From Tretioscincus oriximinensis (taxonomy: Eukaryota; Chordata; Lepidosauria; Squamata; Gymnophthalmidae): a DNA stretch of 64,000 nt. The notes below the pieces were generated by a model. That model saw only the letters and a program-made list of their open reading frames with translations. It ran no database searches and was not told the origin of the DNA. Every line of letters starts with the position of its first letter. Position 1 is the first letter of the stretch. The stretch is from assembly GCA_022410635.1 (NCBI GenBank), contig JAJVDF010000165.1, positions 1,062,434-1,126,433 of the forward strand. Reading direction: 5' to 3'. Below, piece after piece: positions 1 through 12,066 of the stretch. Both the position numbers and the translations under genes were made by a program.

Positions 1-3000
1 CACTAAAAATACTAGAGAGCATCTGACAAAAAAGAGGCCCAGTCCACACTGCATCTATTGTCTGCATGCATCTGCAGACTATGGCAAAGCCAGAGATCTG
101 CTGGGCATATTGGAAGCATTAATGATACATTCTGATGGTGCAGTCTGTTGTACTGTCTGAGGGTTTTGAGATCCTGCTACCTGGCAGATGGACCAATTCT
201 GGGGCTAATACATATCAAACTATGCTAATGTATGTATGTATAATCACTATGTTCATCAAGAATGTTTTCCATATGGGCTTGTCTATAGCCATAGCCTTAA
301 ACTATTCCACATGCCTATTCTGATTCCAGGTACCACTTCTTCTTAGCCATCTTGCTTTTTGTTCACCAACTACAATAGGTGATGCAGGGAGAGGCAGAAG
401 TAATTTTGCACTCAATCTCAACATCATGGGCAGATTACCACTGAAGCAGGGCAAAGCCACTTGCACTGTGTGTAGCTTGTGCCATCCCAGTCGTAACTGC
501 CAACAGAGAAGGTTCAGCCAGACCTCAAACTCAGTGCTCAGTTGTCAAAGGCCAAGAACATTTTGTTCATGGCCCTCAGAGTTCCTGGGAGGACCCACTT
601 TTACAGTATGTCAACTTCCGGTGCACTTCCTATTGTCTGCCAATTTGTTCCCACCTTCATATACTGGGACAGAAAGCCATGTGCCTTCTGCATATGATCT
701 GCTGTTCCAGATTGGGGTCTCTCTGATAATAAGCCTCATTAACAAGATTTACTGGTAGAATTGAAACATAGTGGCAATTTGGGGCATTCTATTGCCCCAG
801 CTGTGCTAAGGGAAGATTTTTTCTCTGCCCAGTTCTTAATTTCTTAAATTAATTTATTGATCCTGGATTAAGTGTTTGGAACTAGTAACTTTTTTTTTAC
901 ATTAATACAGTTACTTTTTCCTTTTCCAGTTCCAAGTTTACATCTTTATGAGCTTGAGACTGTAGGACCCGAGCGATATAGTTGAGACCGGTCTTGATCT
1001 ACTTTTAATACTTCTTCAGTTGTGAAGAATGAGTTTAATCCATTTTTTCCTGGACTAAACCAGGTGGTGTTTGACTCACAGGAGTCCAAAGGAAAAGACA
1101 TGGAAAACACTTCCTTCAGGTGTTATTTGAATCAGCTAATCCATGTGGCCAATTTGCACTTACCTTTTGAGAATAGTCACCAAAATGCATTTCCAGCCAG
1201 TCAGTGTTTGAGCTGATAAAATGTTTAACAATTTATTATTGCTCCGGAGTGTGAGCTGAGTGCAAATCTAGAGTTTATGTCCTCACCATGGATACCCCAG
1301 CCCACTCTCACCACAACTGGGCAAGGAATAGCACATTTGTGTTTCATTCCCATGACAAGTTGGCTCCAAACCAGAAGCCCTATCTTGTAATGAAGCTGTT
1401 AGGCTTGGACATGGTCCCTTTAAATTTCAACCTGCTTGAAGAAAGAAGGGACTAGATATAAAGAGCTGCCTAGTAAAGAATAGGAGAATAGAACTGAGAA
1501 GACATCTGCAGAGGGAAGTGTAATGAAGAGAGGTTTGTGTTGATATGAGATCCTAAGCCTGTGCCATAAAGTTTAGGTTTATAAAGAAAAGTATCTCAGT
1601 CTCTGCCAGTCTTGATGCCTAGCTTCAGGGCAGCAAGAGATTGCAGGGTTTTATAGTCATGCCACCAACAGTTTAAAAAGTCAGACCTTCAGCCACATAA
1701 TAAATCTGATCACAATTGCACCACTGCTGGGACTAATACCTCAAAACCCTGGAGACTTAGGATCTGTTTTTATGCCAATCACAGAGACTATGCCCCAGGT
1801 GACACTGTGAAGCATCCGATTGCCTGGGTGATGGTTGGATAGTTTGTGGTGTGGATGTAATCCATCAAGACCATTCTTCAGAGCAAATGCAAAAAGGGCA
1901 AAAGACAAGCTGTGAGATGAAGGTTCTTTTCAACAATGGGCCTTATTCCAGATTATGTCCAAGAATAGGGATCTGCCATCGACATGCTGGTACTGACTAT
2001 CACAGAGCTCTTGCCAGATTTCATACATCTTGGTAACCTACTGATTAAATAGTGATGGGTGAATTTGCCTGCAAAATCCTGGGGAGACCATAAAGAGCAT
2101 AGTCCCTCACCTATTTGAATGTGGAAAACGCTTACAGGCTTTAAGTGCTTTTTACAAACAAGGTCAAGAAAACTTTTGAACTTTGTCCTTGCCAGAGTTA
2201 TGTCCTATCTCAGCTGTTCCAGGAGCACAAAACTCCTTGGATTTTTTAAAAAGCTTTTGAGAGTGTTTTGCATAGTTACATTGAAGCTGCATTTAACAGC
2301 ATGGGGGTGGCTAAAGGCCTGGGAAGACGTTCTCACTCCTGAATTTATTTTAATTAATGTTTACAAATGTTACTAATTCTTTAAGTAGAAGATAATCAAA
2401 ACTCTATCCAGAGCTCTCCTTTTCCATCCTGCTAAATACGATCTGGATTCAAAGCTACATCTTGTCTTGAAATGTGGTTGGAATCTTTGCAAACTGGAAG
2501 AAGCTTCTTGGATGACAAGAGAATTCCTGTTTGCTAATGAATATCAACTTATCACTTCCATTACTCAGACTTCTAATTTTGTTTTTTGTTTTACTTAATT
2601 GAACTTGATGGAAACTACAGAGTCATGACCAACTCCTGGTTGACTGTTTGGGTACCTCCATGGACATCTGTACAGAGTTTTTTTATGGCAGAGATACAAA
2701 AATACTTTGCCATTACCTACTTCAGAGGAGAGCCAAGAGATCAAACCCGCAATTCCCTGCTTTCCACTCTACCCACTAAAATACATCCTGTGTAATAGAA
2801 TGCAATTAACACAGCCATTAAAAAGATCACATACAAAAACTGTCATCTTTCATAGTTATGCCCATGTATAATCTGGTACAATAAGAGAAATATACTTTCA
2901 ATCCAGTGATGCCAGGTGCTTGCCTTGAATAAAGAAAATGTTTGATCTTCCAAACGTTGTTGGGCTATAGTTTCTACCACCCTTGGTCAGAAAGCTGGTA

Positions 3001-3706
3001 GTCTAAGATAATAGAAGGTTTACATTTGCACCAATGTACACCCCAATATTCAGTGTCATCTTTACACTTGACCCACACATGCATGAACACCATACAGTTC
3101 TTTTCCATCAGTAACTTTCCCCTGAATATACATTTTTTTAAAAAAAATTGCAGCAAAAAAATGCCCTTATGGAAACATAAGCTAGCATTTCATGTTCCAG
3201 ACACTGACTCATGCATTACTGTTTTTTTTGCACTAAAACTGTCGAAGATAAAGAGCAACAACCGTTCTAAACCCAAATCATTCTTCTTCACTAATCAATT
3301 CTGAAACTACACTCGGCTTAGTCTGCCAACGCTAAGCTTTCAAGACTGATTCCCATCTAGGGTCTACATCCAAAGTTGATTAAAGTTAAATGAAAGAAAA
3401 CATAGTCGGATCATCCTGTGAAGATCCCTACAAGCAGGCAATGACTAAAACAACCCATCGTCCTCCTTTCTGCATTTTGTGTCGCCGTTTTTTCTTCCCA
3501 TCCCCCAGTTTAGAAGAGCTGTTGGGTCCCTGTGGGTTACAATGGACACCATGAAGCGAAGGCAGCCCTACAAGCTAGTCCTTTAATGAGGCCGGAATGC
3601 AGATACGGAAGGCAGGGTGTCACACGGGCTCTGGCATACAGCATTCCTTGCAGACACCTGAGAAACACTTGGCTGAGTGCCTGCCTAAACGTTTAGTAGA
3701 TGCTTT

Positions 3707-3855
3707 GGCTGGATCCCTACATGACTTATTGATTTCATTATAGTTGGATATTCCACAATAAAGCCCTGTGCAGACTGGTTTATTCCAGAATATCCATGCT
3801 TTATTGTGGAATATCCAGTTATAGTGGCATAAACAAATGAAGTGTGGATGCAGCC
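3707..3855. mobile_element. palindromic MITE (GGCTGCATCCACAC family)
   Basis: The two halves are inverted copies of each other. The ends read GGCTGGATCC and, inverted, GGCTGCATCCACAC. The arms include TGGATATTCCACAATAAAGC and its complement around a centre near 3780. Related foldbacks lie at 25917-26030 and, as a larger version, 23238-23955. Ends and palindromic form suggest a non-autonomous DNA transposon; the superfamily is not determined. Confidence 0.55.
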
Positions 3856-4267
3856 TTTGACTCAGCTAGATTCACACCCAAAAGGACTTGGTGGTCATAG
3901 AAGTTTGGGTTTCTAATAGATTTTTATGGGTGTGGGGAATTACTGCATACCACAGACAAGCCTCTCCTAGCCCCTTCCCTAAATCCGTGAAACTCTATAA
4001 TCTAGGCAGGATGAGCAGGCAAGGGGGGCTTCTGCAGGTGGGACTTAGCAAATGCACACTAGATTTTTCTCAGCTTTGTGTTGTTGCTTTTCAGACAGGC
4101 GTCGTCGAGGCAGGGCAGGGGGAACTGGGTTATTTCCATCCACTGGTGCCCTTCAGCATGTTCTTAAAGGGAAAAGAGCAGCAGCATTTAGCTTCTCCCC
4201 TCCCCCAAATGTTTAGGCAGCCGCACTGACTGCAGTCTGGGCTTTGGCACCGCCAAGATCTGCTCCA

Positions 4268-4286
4268 CCCCCCCCCCCCCCCCCCC
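4268..4286. repeat. poly-C run (19 nt)
   Basis: An uninterrupted run of about 19 C (G on the minus strand) inside PGBD5 intron 1. The exact length is prone to sequencing error. Confidence 0.9.
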
Positions 4287-4449
4287 GCAGTTCTCACGCG
4301 CACACGGAAGATGACTGGGCTCCAGCACAGACATCCGTGTCTACTGGCACTTGGAAGTACAAAAGTACCTGGGGACAGACGCCCCGACCGCACTGCCACG
4401 GTAACAAATGGTCCCTGCTGCTAGAATAAAGCGCGTTTGCCAGAAGCCC

Positions 4450-4605
4450 CTTCCAAGCAGATTGCAGTTCTCGCTGGTAAAGCAAAAGTGCCAGAAATGC
4501 AGGGGGCTGCCAGTTCGATTCCCAGGCTCTCCTAGGAAGTAGGCACCAGCAAAGCATTGGCCAGGACAACTTGCGTTAGAGGCGCCCCGTGCAGTCAACC
4601 GGGAG
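4450..4605 (+). repeat. old tRNA-derived SINE remnant
   Basis: Contains a Pol III B-box-like CAGTTCGATTCCCAGG followed by CTCTCC, and ends near GTGCAGTCAACC. A related copy with the same B box and GTGCAGTCAACC lies at 44655-44775. Neither has an intact cloverleaf. Family assignment is uncertain. Confidence 0.35.
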
Positions 4606-6100
4606 GAGGCGACTGTTTCCAGCTCACGTCCGCCCTCCCGCTCCTGCAGAAACACTTTCACTGGACCTCAGGGGACCCGCGAGGTCACATTTCGCTGCCC
4701 GGACGGACGTGCAGCCTTCCGCACTGAGGGGAAAGCAGCCCCGTCCAGCTAGGAGCCCCGCTTCCCGGCAGAGCGGCTGCCCTCCGACGGCAGCACAGAC
4801 GGGATCTTGTCCAGAGAGGGGGAAAGAACTCCGAAAGTAAGGAATAGGGCGAACAGCCTCCGCTTTCGACGGCGCCCCTTTAAGTACTCCGGGCAGGGGC
4901 CGCCCTTGAAGGAGACCCTCGCCCCAGCTGGAGAGATTGGAGCGGCGAGGGGCCCTTACCTCCCCCGTCCCCGCCCCTCCCCTGGGCTTCCCCATCGCTC
5001 CCTCCCAGGCCCAGGCGGGACCCCGGAGCCAACTCACCGCTGCTGTCCTTGAAGGAAGGGGTGGCCGTGTGCCTCAGCCTCGGGCTCCAGCTCTGCCTGT
5101 CCTCTCCTTCGCCTCCCGCCTCCTCCGGCTCCTCGCCCGGCTCCGTGGGCTCCCGGGGACCCCAGGCAGGCGCCTGCAGGTCAGCTCGCTGCTCCGCCAC
5201 CGCCTCCCCGGCGCCCCCCGGGGCTCCTGCCGCCGCCGCCCCAGTCCTGCCGCCCCGTCCCTCCGGCTGGCCTTCCTCCCCCTCCTCTTCCTCGGAGGCA
5301 GAGCGGGACTCGGCGGTGGTGCTGTAGAAGGGGTTCCCGCTGCTGTCCTGCCCGGACTCCCCGAAGACGTCGTCGGAGATCTGCAGGCTCTCGTAGCGGC
5401 ACCGGGCCGCCTCCAGGAGGGACAGCGCCTTCAGCTTTTGCTGGCCCCCGCCGCCCTCCGCCGTCATCTCGGCCGCCGGCGTCAGGAGCAGCCCCCGCTC
5501 GGCCGGGTCCTCCGCCCGCAGGCAGCAGCCCAGCAGCAGGAGAGGCTCCGGCACCGACGAAGGCAGCAGCAGGCAGGCAGCTGGCTGGGAAGCGACGCCG
5601 CTTTCTCCTCCTCCTCCGCCGCCGCCGCCTCCGCCGCCCCGGAGCCCAGCCTCCCGCTCGCCCCGCCGGCACCACCCGCCCTTGTGCGTGTGGAGAGCCA
5701 TGGGGGGAAGCAGGCAGCTCCACATCCCCGCTCCCAGGCTCGGCCTCATCCAGCCAATTATAGCGGCGGCCCCGGCGCGGGAGGTGGGGTTTTATGCACG
5801 CAGCGGACGCCGGGAGGACCGCCCAGGACCCGCCCACCGAGGGGAGGGACTCCGGGTTTAAAATCACAGGGACGGATTAGAGCCCCACGGGCGGACGGCG
5901 CGGACGGGACCCTACGGCCGTGCGAGGTGCAGGCATCCCCCGCGGCCGGAGAGCGCCGACGACCCACTGGGCGGTACGCTGCTGGGCGCTGCCAATCACG
6001 CGCCCTGCCGCTCTCCCCACAGCGCATCCCATTGGCTCCTGAGCTTGCGCGGAGCTGTCCAGGAACTGTGGTGCTGAAATCCCTCACGGGACGCCTGCCT
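4560..6100 (-). promoter_or_regulatory. PGBD5: CpG island and promoter region of PGBD5
   Basis: About 1.5 kb of GC- and CpG-rich sequence covers PGBD5 exon 1 and its upstream side. Possible minus-strand promoter motifs are CCAAT boxes at 6031-6035 and 5992-5996 (either orientation), a TATAATTGG stretch at 5754-5763, and a weak TATA-like CATAAAA near 5790-5796. The last would place initiation near 5760, but a CpG-island promoter may start at several sites. The island is seen directly; the transcription start is inferred. Confidence 0.6.
5038..5467 (-). CDS. PGBD5: PGBD5 coding exon 1 (piggyBac transposable element-derived protein 5, N-terminus)
   Basis: PGBD5 is a domesticated piggyBac transposase expressed mainly in brain and conserved across vertebrates. 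This exon encodes 143 codons plus one base and splices in phase 1 at AGCAGCG|GTGAGT. The start at 5467 gives MTAEGGGG, matching the mammalian MAEGGGG start. It is followed by [21 protein letters not shown] and GNPFYST, all close to human PGBD5 residues 15-50 as I recall them. The remainder is a disordered stretch rich in Glu, Gly, Ala and Pro, seemingly longer than in human. The exon ends in PSFKDSSG, equivalent to human RFEDTGG. The DDE-type catalytic domain is encoded by later exons outside the window to the left. The reading frame stays open upstream for 94 codons to an ATG at 5749, but that part shows no similarity I recognise and is probably 5' UTR. Confidence 0.93.
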
Positions 6101-6317
6101 TGCGCACACTGGAAAACACTATTCAGAAAACACGATTTCTGCCCTGGTTCTTGCTCCAGGTTACGTCCTGGAATACTAGGATTCTGCTGCCCACATGTTG
6201 GTGCAGACAGTAGCAGGTCCTGTGGTGCCCGATGGAGTCTGAACTAGAATTTCCAATCCAGAACAGAATGGATTAAAGCGGTGCTGAAAGGGCCAAACGA
6301 TGCATAGAGGACTTAAT

Positions 6318-7010
6318 ATACATTATTTATTTCTTGTTTATTTATATCCCACCCTATACTCGAGGGTCTCAGGGAGGGCAACAGTAAAAACAGTTCAAAA
6401 TTAGCAGTAACAAAAAAAAATACCTCAAGGTGAAAAGAAAAACAGCATTTCTTCAACTAAAGGCCAAGTTGAAGAGTTGCGTTTTCAGGGGTCTTCTAAA
6501 AGAGTACAAAGAGTAAAAGAGGTAGTGGTAGCTAACAGCTTGGATAGTTTCTAGACAGGATTAGACAGGTTTATGGACACCAGGGGTATAAATGGATACT
6601 AGGATGGATGTCTGGATGTTGCCTCCGGGATGGAGTAACAGGCAGGACTCCTGAAATACCATTTGCAGGGAGTCATGAACAGGAGCATATTTTGCTTTCC
6701 TCTGTTCAGGCTGCCCAGGTGCATCTGGTGGACCTCTGTGTGACACAGAATGCTGGATTTGATGGGCTGTGGCCTGATTCAGTATGGCTCTTCTTATGTT
6801 CTTATGTTCTAATGATGATGACAGGCGTACCTCAAGAAGGAGACGATTCCATAGACTGGGGGCAACCACTGAGAAGGCCCTACCTTGGGTTCCTGTCCCA
6901 TTGGCTGTTTTGGCTGGTTGTTCCGGTCAGCAGTCTAGATGCTGCATTCTGCATCAACTGCTGCTTCCGAACTGTTTTCAAGGGCAGCCCCATTTAGAGT
7001 GCATTACAAT
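6318..7010 (-). mobile_element. L2-like LINE 3' end, interrupted by CR1
   Basis: The left part (6318-6514) carries the squamate LINE tail TTTATATCCCACCCTATAC followed by the 3' region. The right part (6812-about 7010) resumes with the GGAGACGATTCCATAGACTGGGG ... GAGAAGGCCC segment typical of this 3' region; the same segment occurs at 53694-54345. The two halves are separated by a plus-strand CR1 3' end. The L2 label rests on remembered family features and is unverified. Confidence 0.55.
6515..6811 (+). mobile_element. CR1 LINE 3' end
   Basis: Starts at GAGGTAGTGGTAGCTAACAG, includes GATGGGCTGTGGCCTGAT, and ends in the microsatellite-like TTCTTATGTTCTTATGTTC characteristic of CR1 tails. It is nested inside the L2-like element around it. 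Closely similar copies are at 7498-7654 (minus), 31045-31659 (plus) and 56172-56359 (minus). Confidence 0.75.
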
Positions 7011-7497
7011 AGCCCAATCTGGAATTTACCAGAGCATTGTTTACTGTGGTTAGATAATCCCTGTTCAGAAATGGCCATAACTGGTGGACCTGACATAACA
7101 GAAACTAGGCACTCCTGCCACCACATCAATCCGATTTTCAAGTGTCAACGCACAATCCAGAAGCGCCCCCAGATTTCACATCTGTTCCTTATAGGGCAAT
7201 TCTGCTTCCTCAAGGACAGGGTGCCTCCCCACAAACCCAGGACACTCCAATTATGTGGTTTTTAATGTAAATTAGAAGTAGAATGGGAACATTAGTATTC
7301 ACATATTATCTCTTAGCTGTTTGGAATTCATGTTTTAATGCACAAAGATGCAGCCTCAACAAGATGGTTCAAGACACACATTTACTGACAAGTTGAATTC
7401 ACTGAGTATCTGCTAATTATTTAAGCTTTGTATATAAGGTCAGAACAGAGGTAGTGGGCACACATTTACTTTTAAACCTTCTTTAGTCCTGAAGAAT

Positions 7498-7654
7498 GAA
7501 CATAAGAACATAAGAAGAGCCATACTGGATCAGGCCACAGCCCACCAAGTCCAGCATTCACACAGAGGCCCACCAGATGCACCTGGGCAGTCCGAACAGA
7601 GGAAAGCAAAATATGCCCCTGTTCATGACTCCCTGCAAATGGTATTTCAGGGAG
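7498..7654 (-). mobile_element. CR1 LINE 3' end fragment
   Basis: On the plus strand it starts with GAACATAAGAACATAAGAAG, the complement of the CR1 3' tail, followed by the complement of the conserved 3' region. It is 5'-truncated, as is usual for CR1. Confidence 0.75.
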
Positions 7655-8186
7655 TTTTCAATGAGATTTATACTCTCCCCCACCCGTTGCCACCCAAACT
7701 AAACCTGGAAAAAAGACCCTAGATTAAGTTCATGCTTCAAGTATGAAGAAAATTTAGAAGCATATGTGTGACCAGGGCCAAAAAGTGGATAGGCAGCAGA
7801 ACCCAGCAGGACTTTAGATTCCCTCCCCCCAAAAAAAGCATTTTAAAAATTGCTCACCTTTCTATACAAACTGCTGTGTATGACAACTGGCTGGCAATAA
7901 CAAGCAGCCTGTCACATACTCTTGTTAGGAAAAAGCATCTGCAACCACGAATGTTGCACTCATCAGCGATTAAGGTTTCTGAGTCTCTCCTGCGTGTCAA
8001 GGTAAATTGGAGTACAACCGTGAGAGCACACTTTATAACACCTGGAAAAGACTTCAAAGGAAAGAATCCAGTTCAATCAAACAGCTTTCAATGAATTTGT
8101 TTTGTAGATTTGTGATATTCTGAGCAGGACAAGCTCCTCTCTACAAAGCAAATCTCTTCCAGGAATTAGTCTTTAAAAAGTTGCAT
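7655..8186. other. no gene seen
   Basis: AT-rich single-copy-looking sequence. The only longer open frames lack domain features and are interpreted as chance. Confidence 0.5.
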
Positions 8187-8445
8187 ATGAACATAAGAGG
8201 AATTCTGTTCACTCAGACCATATTTCATCCATTCAGCATCCTGTTTCATATGACGATTCTACCAGTCGCTTCTGGACATTCTTAAAGGCAAAGATAAAAT
8301 CTTCACCTGCCCTTGACATCCTGCAAATAGCATTTAGAGAAATCCTATATGACTCCCCAACCTGGAAGGAGTTTCAAGGGTACTAATACTCAGCCTTCTA
8401 TAAACTTATCTAACCCTTTCTTAAAGCTTTCCAGACTGGTTGAGT
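8187..8445 (-). mobile_element. older CR1 3' end
   Basis: Begins with GAACATAAGAGG and continues with a diverged version of the CR1 3' region (CATTCAGCATCCTGTTTCA), running to about 8445. Divergence makes it older than the copies at 6515 and 7498. Confidence 0.5.
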
Positions 8446-9140
8446 ACAATATTTTCTTTTCCAGAAAAGAATCAAGCTAATTTGAACAAGAAAGTATAGA
8501 GATAGATTGATACAGTAAATAATGACTGAAATTCTCTATACTGTTGGTTGAATAGGGACACAGATGGAAATTGTGTGGCATTTCAGAATAATGGCCATCT
8601 CAAGTACTAAACCACATCTGATGCTTCCTGAGTCTTCTTAAAGCCAAGTGCATAACAGGTTCACTGATACATGGATGGTAACATTCATATTCTGCACTTG
8701 ATTTAATGGATGGTATCAGAATATGATGTTACCTTGTATGATTATAAATAGATTTTCCTTACAAGAAAGCATTTTTTAATTTAGCATTAAACACTGTCTA
8801 GTGTCAGCACTAAGTTTGAAAGCAAGGAATTCAGAGACGAAATCCAACAAATGCAAATATCTAATTAAACAAGTAATTTGTTTCTTTAAATAAAACTTGT
8901 ACCTGTAGCCCTATAATGACCACATGTCAACACTATTTTTCCAAAATACATGGTGCAAAGTTCTCCCTGGACAGAAGTTCTGAGTGAATGTTTTAGCATT
9001 TGTGAGGGTGGGTTTGGTGGTGGTAACCTAGGGCGGAGTCACTTATCTGTTTGGAACAATCCCTGAAGAGCAATCCCACAGGGATTAGTCAAATTGCTAA
9101 TCCTTCTATTTGCATTTTTGTTTGGCATCCCTGCAGTAAC
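8446..9140. other. no gene seen
   Basis: AT-rich, with stops in all frames and no recognised repeat. Confidence 0.5.
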
Positions 9141-9294
9141 AGCCAGACAGCTTCAGAAAAATAGCCATGTTAGTCTAGTAGAAAGTCCAGCAAAGGAGCT
9201 AGCAGCACGGAGACGTGTCTACGAAAGCTTACGCCACCCACTTTTCTCAAGTTAGTCTCAAAGTGCTGCTAGCTCCTTTGCTAGCCAGACAGCT
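9141..9294 (+). mobile_element. foldback retroposon copy A (short internal-deletion form)
   Basis: The 130-bp element (9153-9282) is flanked by a perfect 12-bp duplication, AGCCAGACAGCT, at 9141-9152 and 9283-9294. It has the family leader (TCAGAAAAATAGCCATGTTA) and the family 3' end (GTGCTGCTAGCTCCTTTGCT). The middle is deleted, so the left arm joins the right arm at about 9210. The hammerhead-like motif has lost its CTGAAGA half but keeps GTCTACGAAAGCTT. Confidence 0.8.
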
Positions 9295-10088
9295 GTTAGA
9301 CAATTTCCCTTTTATAGCCCCAATCCTAGTAGGAACTGATGCAATCTGTAGATGGAGAATCTCAGAGTAGAGATTTATTGGGAAGCTGCTGAGTCAGGTC
9401 CAGCCTTATTGCCCTCTATGGGCTATTCCAAGAGCAGAACAGGTAGTATAGTGGTTTTTATAATAATGTTCTACATACTTTGCTCCCCGCCTTCCTGCAA
9501 TTGGATAAAAATATCACATGACATGGAGAGTTGATATACAGCAGTTGCACTTTCCAGTAAGCAGGAATGGTTGTGGCCATCTTAAAGGCTGACCTCACAA
9601 AGATAAGTTTAAGGCATGTTTAAGCATACTTTTGGCTTGATTGGGTAGTCTCAGTTATGTATACTGTTTTATTTTGAGTTGTAAGATTTTTTTTCTGTTG
9701 TTGCAAACTCCCTTGAGCAATTTCCTGGAAAAACAGTATATATAGATAAAAAATTGCCTACTTAACCAATCTCACTGAAATTTTCTACAAAACTGAGCAG
9801 TCATCATTTTTAAAACTGTGAATATAAATGCAGACCATGCCCATGAGTTCAAAACACGTCTTCATATTTTAAATACCCCATTACAAATATAACCTTTACA
9901 ATGGTAAAATGTATTTCCCTTAATTTGCAATTGTAGCTTGCAGTTCTTTTCTGGGTTACAGCATGGGAGAAAAATTGCACAGTTCATAGATGACCGGATC
10001 GTTTCACACCTCAAAATCTGCAATTTTATGTGATCACAAAAAATTCATGTGCCCAAACAGCATTTTTCTACATAAGATTATCAGATTG
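9295..10088. other. no gene seen
   Basis: AT-rich, no recognised element. The 60-codon open frame near 9352-9534 has no recognisable feature. Confidence 0.5.
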
Positions 10089-10308
10089 TAGACTGACCAG
10101 ATGACCTCTTTTGGGGGGGGGGGTGTTTGAAAACCTGTTTTGGGGGTGCCTCCTGGTTTTTTCTGAGGGAAAAAAAAATAAAAAAACAAAAACAAATTGA
10201 AAAAAATATTTTTTTGAAAAAAAAAACTCCTCAGAAAAAACTGGGAGGCACCCCCAAACCGGGTTTTCAACACACACACCCCTCAAAAGGGGTAATCTGG
10301 TCAGCCTA
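10089..10308. mobile_element. foldback MITE, TAGGCTGACCAG family, copy 1
   Basis: Ends TAGACTGACCAGATGACC and its inverse CTGGTCAGCCTA. The interior is palindromic: GGGGTGCCTCC and TTTTTTCTGAGG on the left mirror CCTCAGAAAAAA and GGAGGCACCCC on the right, around an A-rich centre. Other copies lie at 30515-30695 and 49481-49684. The latter has an 8-bp target duplication, suggesting a hAT-type element. Confidence 0.7.
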
Positions 10309-11280
10309 GATAAAAGTAGAACAGCAAGTGCAACACATTTAATGAAAGCAAAATGGAAGCAATTTCAGCAGTTTGGCAACACTTGCTAAAAAGATTTATA
10401 GCCATTAAAAATGTAGAACTTTTAGCCAGGAACTTTATTCAAACACCTGGGTTACATTTGCCTTCTGAGTGTTTTCACTGACAAACTACTTGTAAAGAAA
10501 GGCAAGGTTAAAGTGACAATTAAAGGCCATTGGAAATATGAAGTAAAAAAAAAGAAATACTACAGGATTAAAAAATAATATAAAATGAAGTGACCAAGAT
10601 AATATTTCTGACATAATTGTGGCTAAGAAAGGCCATGTATGGATTATCGAAGTGGCAGTGTCTAGTGATTGCAGAGTTGAATAAAACAACAGGAAAAAGT
10701 TATAAAATACAGCAAAATGCAAATTTAGTTGCCTATGACAAACGAAAACAGTGGTTGTGATGATCATTATTGACACCTATGAGGCCACTGCAAAAGAACT
10801 AAAATGACACCTTTGATAGAGCCATTGCTCAACACATATTTTTTAAAATTAATTTTAAATACAGTTTATGTGGAAAACTATATGCAGTGTTAGGGTTAAA
10901 ATACTTTACAATTTAAACACAGCTCACTGTCTGTATGACAGCAGCCTCTTGTAAGATAACCCTATTCTCTGCATTATTACCCTTGCCTTGGCTAACTGTT
11001 TCAACTCTCCCCATCATCAATGTGAGTGTCAATCAACAGTAAGTGTGACATTTTGTGCAGTACTAACAAAGAGCTTTTATATGTCGAAGAAAAACACAGT
11101 AAAAATATTCAATACTGTGTGCAAAGAAAATGGGCAGCAGCAATTTATTTGGGAGTCATGGGGATGAAAAGCATTTAGAAAACTAAATGTAATGCAAACC
11201 AAAATGTTATTATGGACATGGATCCCAAAGACCTACTGATCTGGTATGCTTTACCCAAGAATCTCAAGCAGTCATGATAC
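10309..11280. other. no gene seen
   Basis: AT-rich sequence without recognisable coding signal or repeat. Confidence 0.5.
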
Positions 11281-11453
11281 GTCCATTACAGTGGTGTAGC
11301 TAGACTTTGGGGGGGGGGCTGGGGGCAGATAAATGAAGTGGGGCCCCAGAAGGGCCCAAATTAAAATGACCAGGCCCCTGGGGGGCCCTGGCCCCTGGAG
11401 CTCCAGGGCATTGCTCCGGCTTGCTGTATGGTAGCTACACCTGTGGTCCATCA
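11281..11453. mobile_element. hAT-like MITE, GTGGTGTAGCTA family
   Basis: The 157-bp element (11289-11445) starts CAGTGGTGTAGCTA and ends TAGCTACACCTGTG, imperfect terminal inverted repeats. It is flanked by 8-bp duplications GTCCATTA (11281-11288) and GTCCATCA (11446-11453), one mismatch. The interior is very rich in GGCCC and CCAGGG. Two relatives are near 48.2-48.6 kb. An 8-bp duplication is typical of the hAT superfamily. Confidence 0.65.
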
Positions 11454-11889
11454 TATCTTTTAATATCTGTTCCTTAGTAGAACAGATAGGAACCTCCACA
11501 CTTCTTCCACTTTATGGGCTGGTATTGCCATATGTGCTAGCAACTTCAGATCTAGGCTCTGTTTGTAATATTGCTTTCTCAGTCAAACTAGAGAGATCAC
11601 TGCCCTCTTCCCAAAGGATCTGCCACTGTATATCTGCATTCATTGGACATCAATGCAACCACTATTTCAGGTGCCAACTCCCTAAAGCAACTGGCCATCC
11701 CCCTTTTTGAACAGGGGTACAGGTTCAACCAGTGCTCACAATGATTTTTTTGGGGGGGAGTTCACAGTATTTTGAAGGCACAACTACTAGAAGTAAGTGG
11801 CACAAGGGAATACAGTTTTTTTTTCTTTTTTTGTAAACCACTTTGAATTCTATATATATAGATAGATAGAATAACTCTATCTAAACAAA

Positions 11890-11942
11890 ATATACTGCTC
11901 AAAACAATTAACTGTTCCCTTAATTGTTTTCTGCAGTATATA
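11890..11942. mobile_element. short palindromic MITE (ATACTGCTCAAAACAATTAA)
   Basis: Ends ATATACTGCTCAAAACAATT and, inverted, AATTGTTTTCTGCAGTATAT, with a few bases between the arms. It is the same family as the perfect palindrome at 12067-12154, about 180 bp away. Confidence 0.65.
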
Positions 11943-12066
11943 ATCCTCTTCCAAAGTAATTATTTAAAAACCTGCTCAAATTAAAAACAAGACTTGAAGA
12001 TATAGAATAAATTATAACTTTTGCTACAAGAAAGTATATCTGTCATCAAGATGACCATTTTAATGA

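Larger units (their letters stand above)
1..5037 (-). other. PGBD5: PGBD5 intron 1 (5' part, continues off left edge)
   Basis: This sequence lies directly downstream, on the minus strand, of the PGBD5 exon 1 splice donor, whose GTGAGT reads on the minus strand at 5037-5032. No further PGBD5 exon is visible before position 1. The stretch 1-3700 is AT-rich, with many stops and no recognisable gene. It contains one diverged TTATTCCAG-type repeat (about 1890-2010), a palindromic MITE at 3707-3855, a poly-C run and an old tRNA-like SINE remnant near 4450-4600. The last 500 bases become CpG-rich as they join the promoter island. Confidence 0.7.

Noticed and set aside
4937..6247. 436-codon plus-strand open frame in the CpG island
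   Set aside because: Antisense to PGBD5 exon 1. Long frames are expected in GC-rich DNA, and the peptide is low-complexity Pro/Ala/Arg/Gly without domains.
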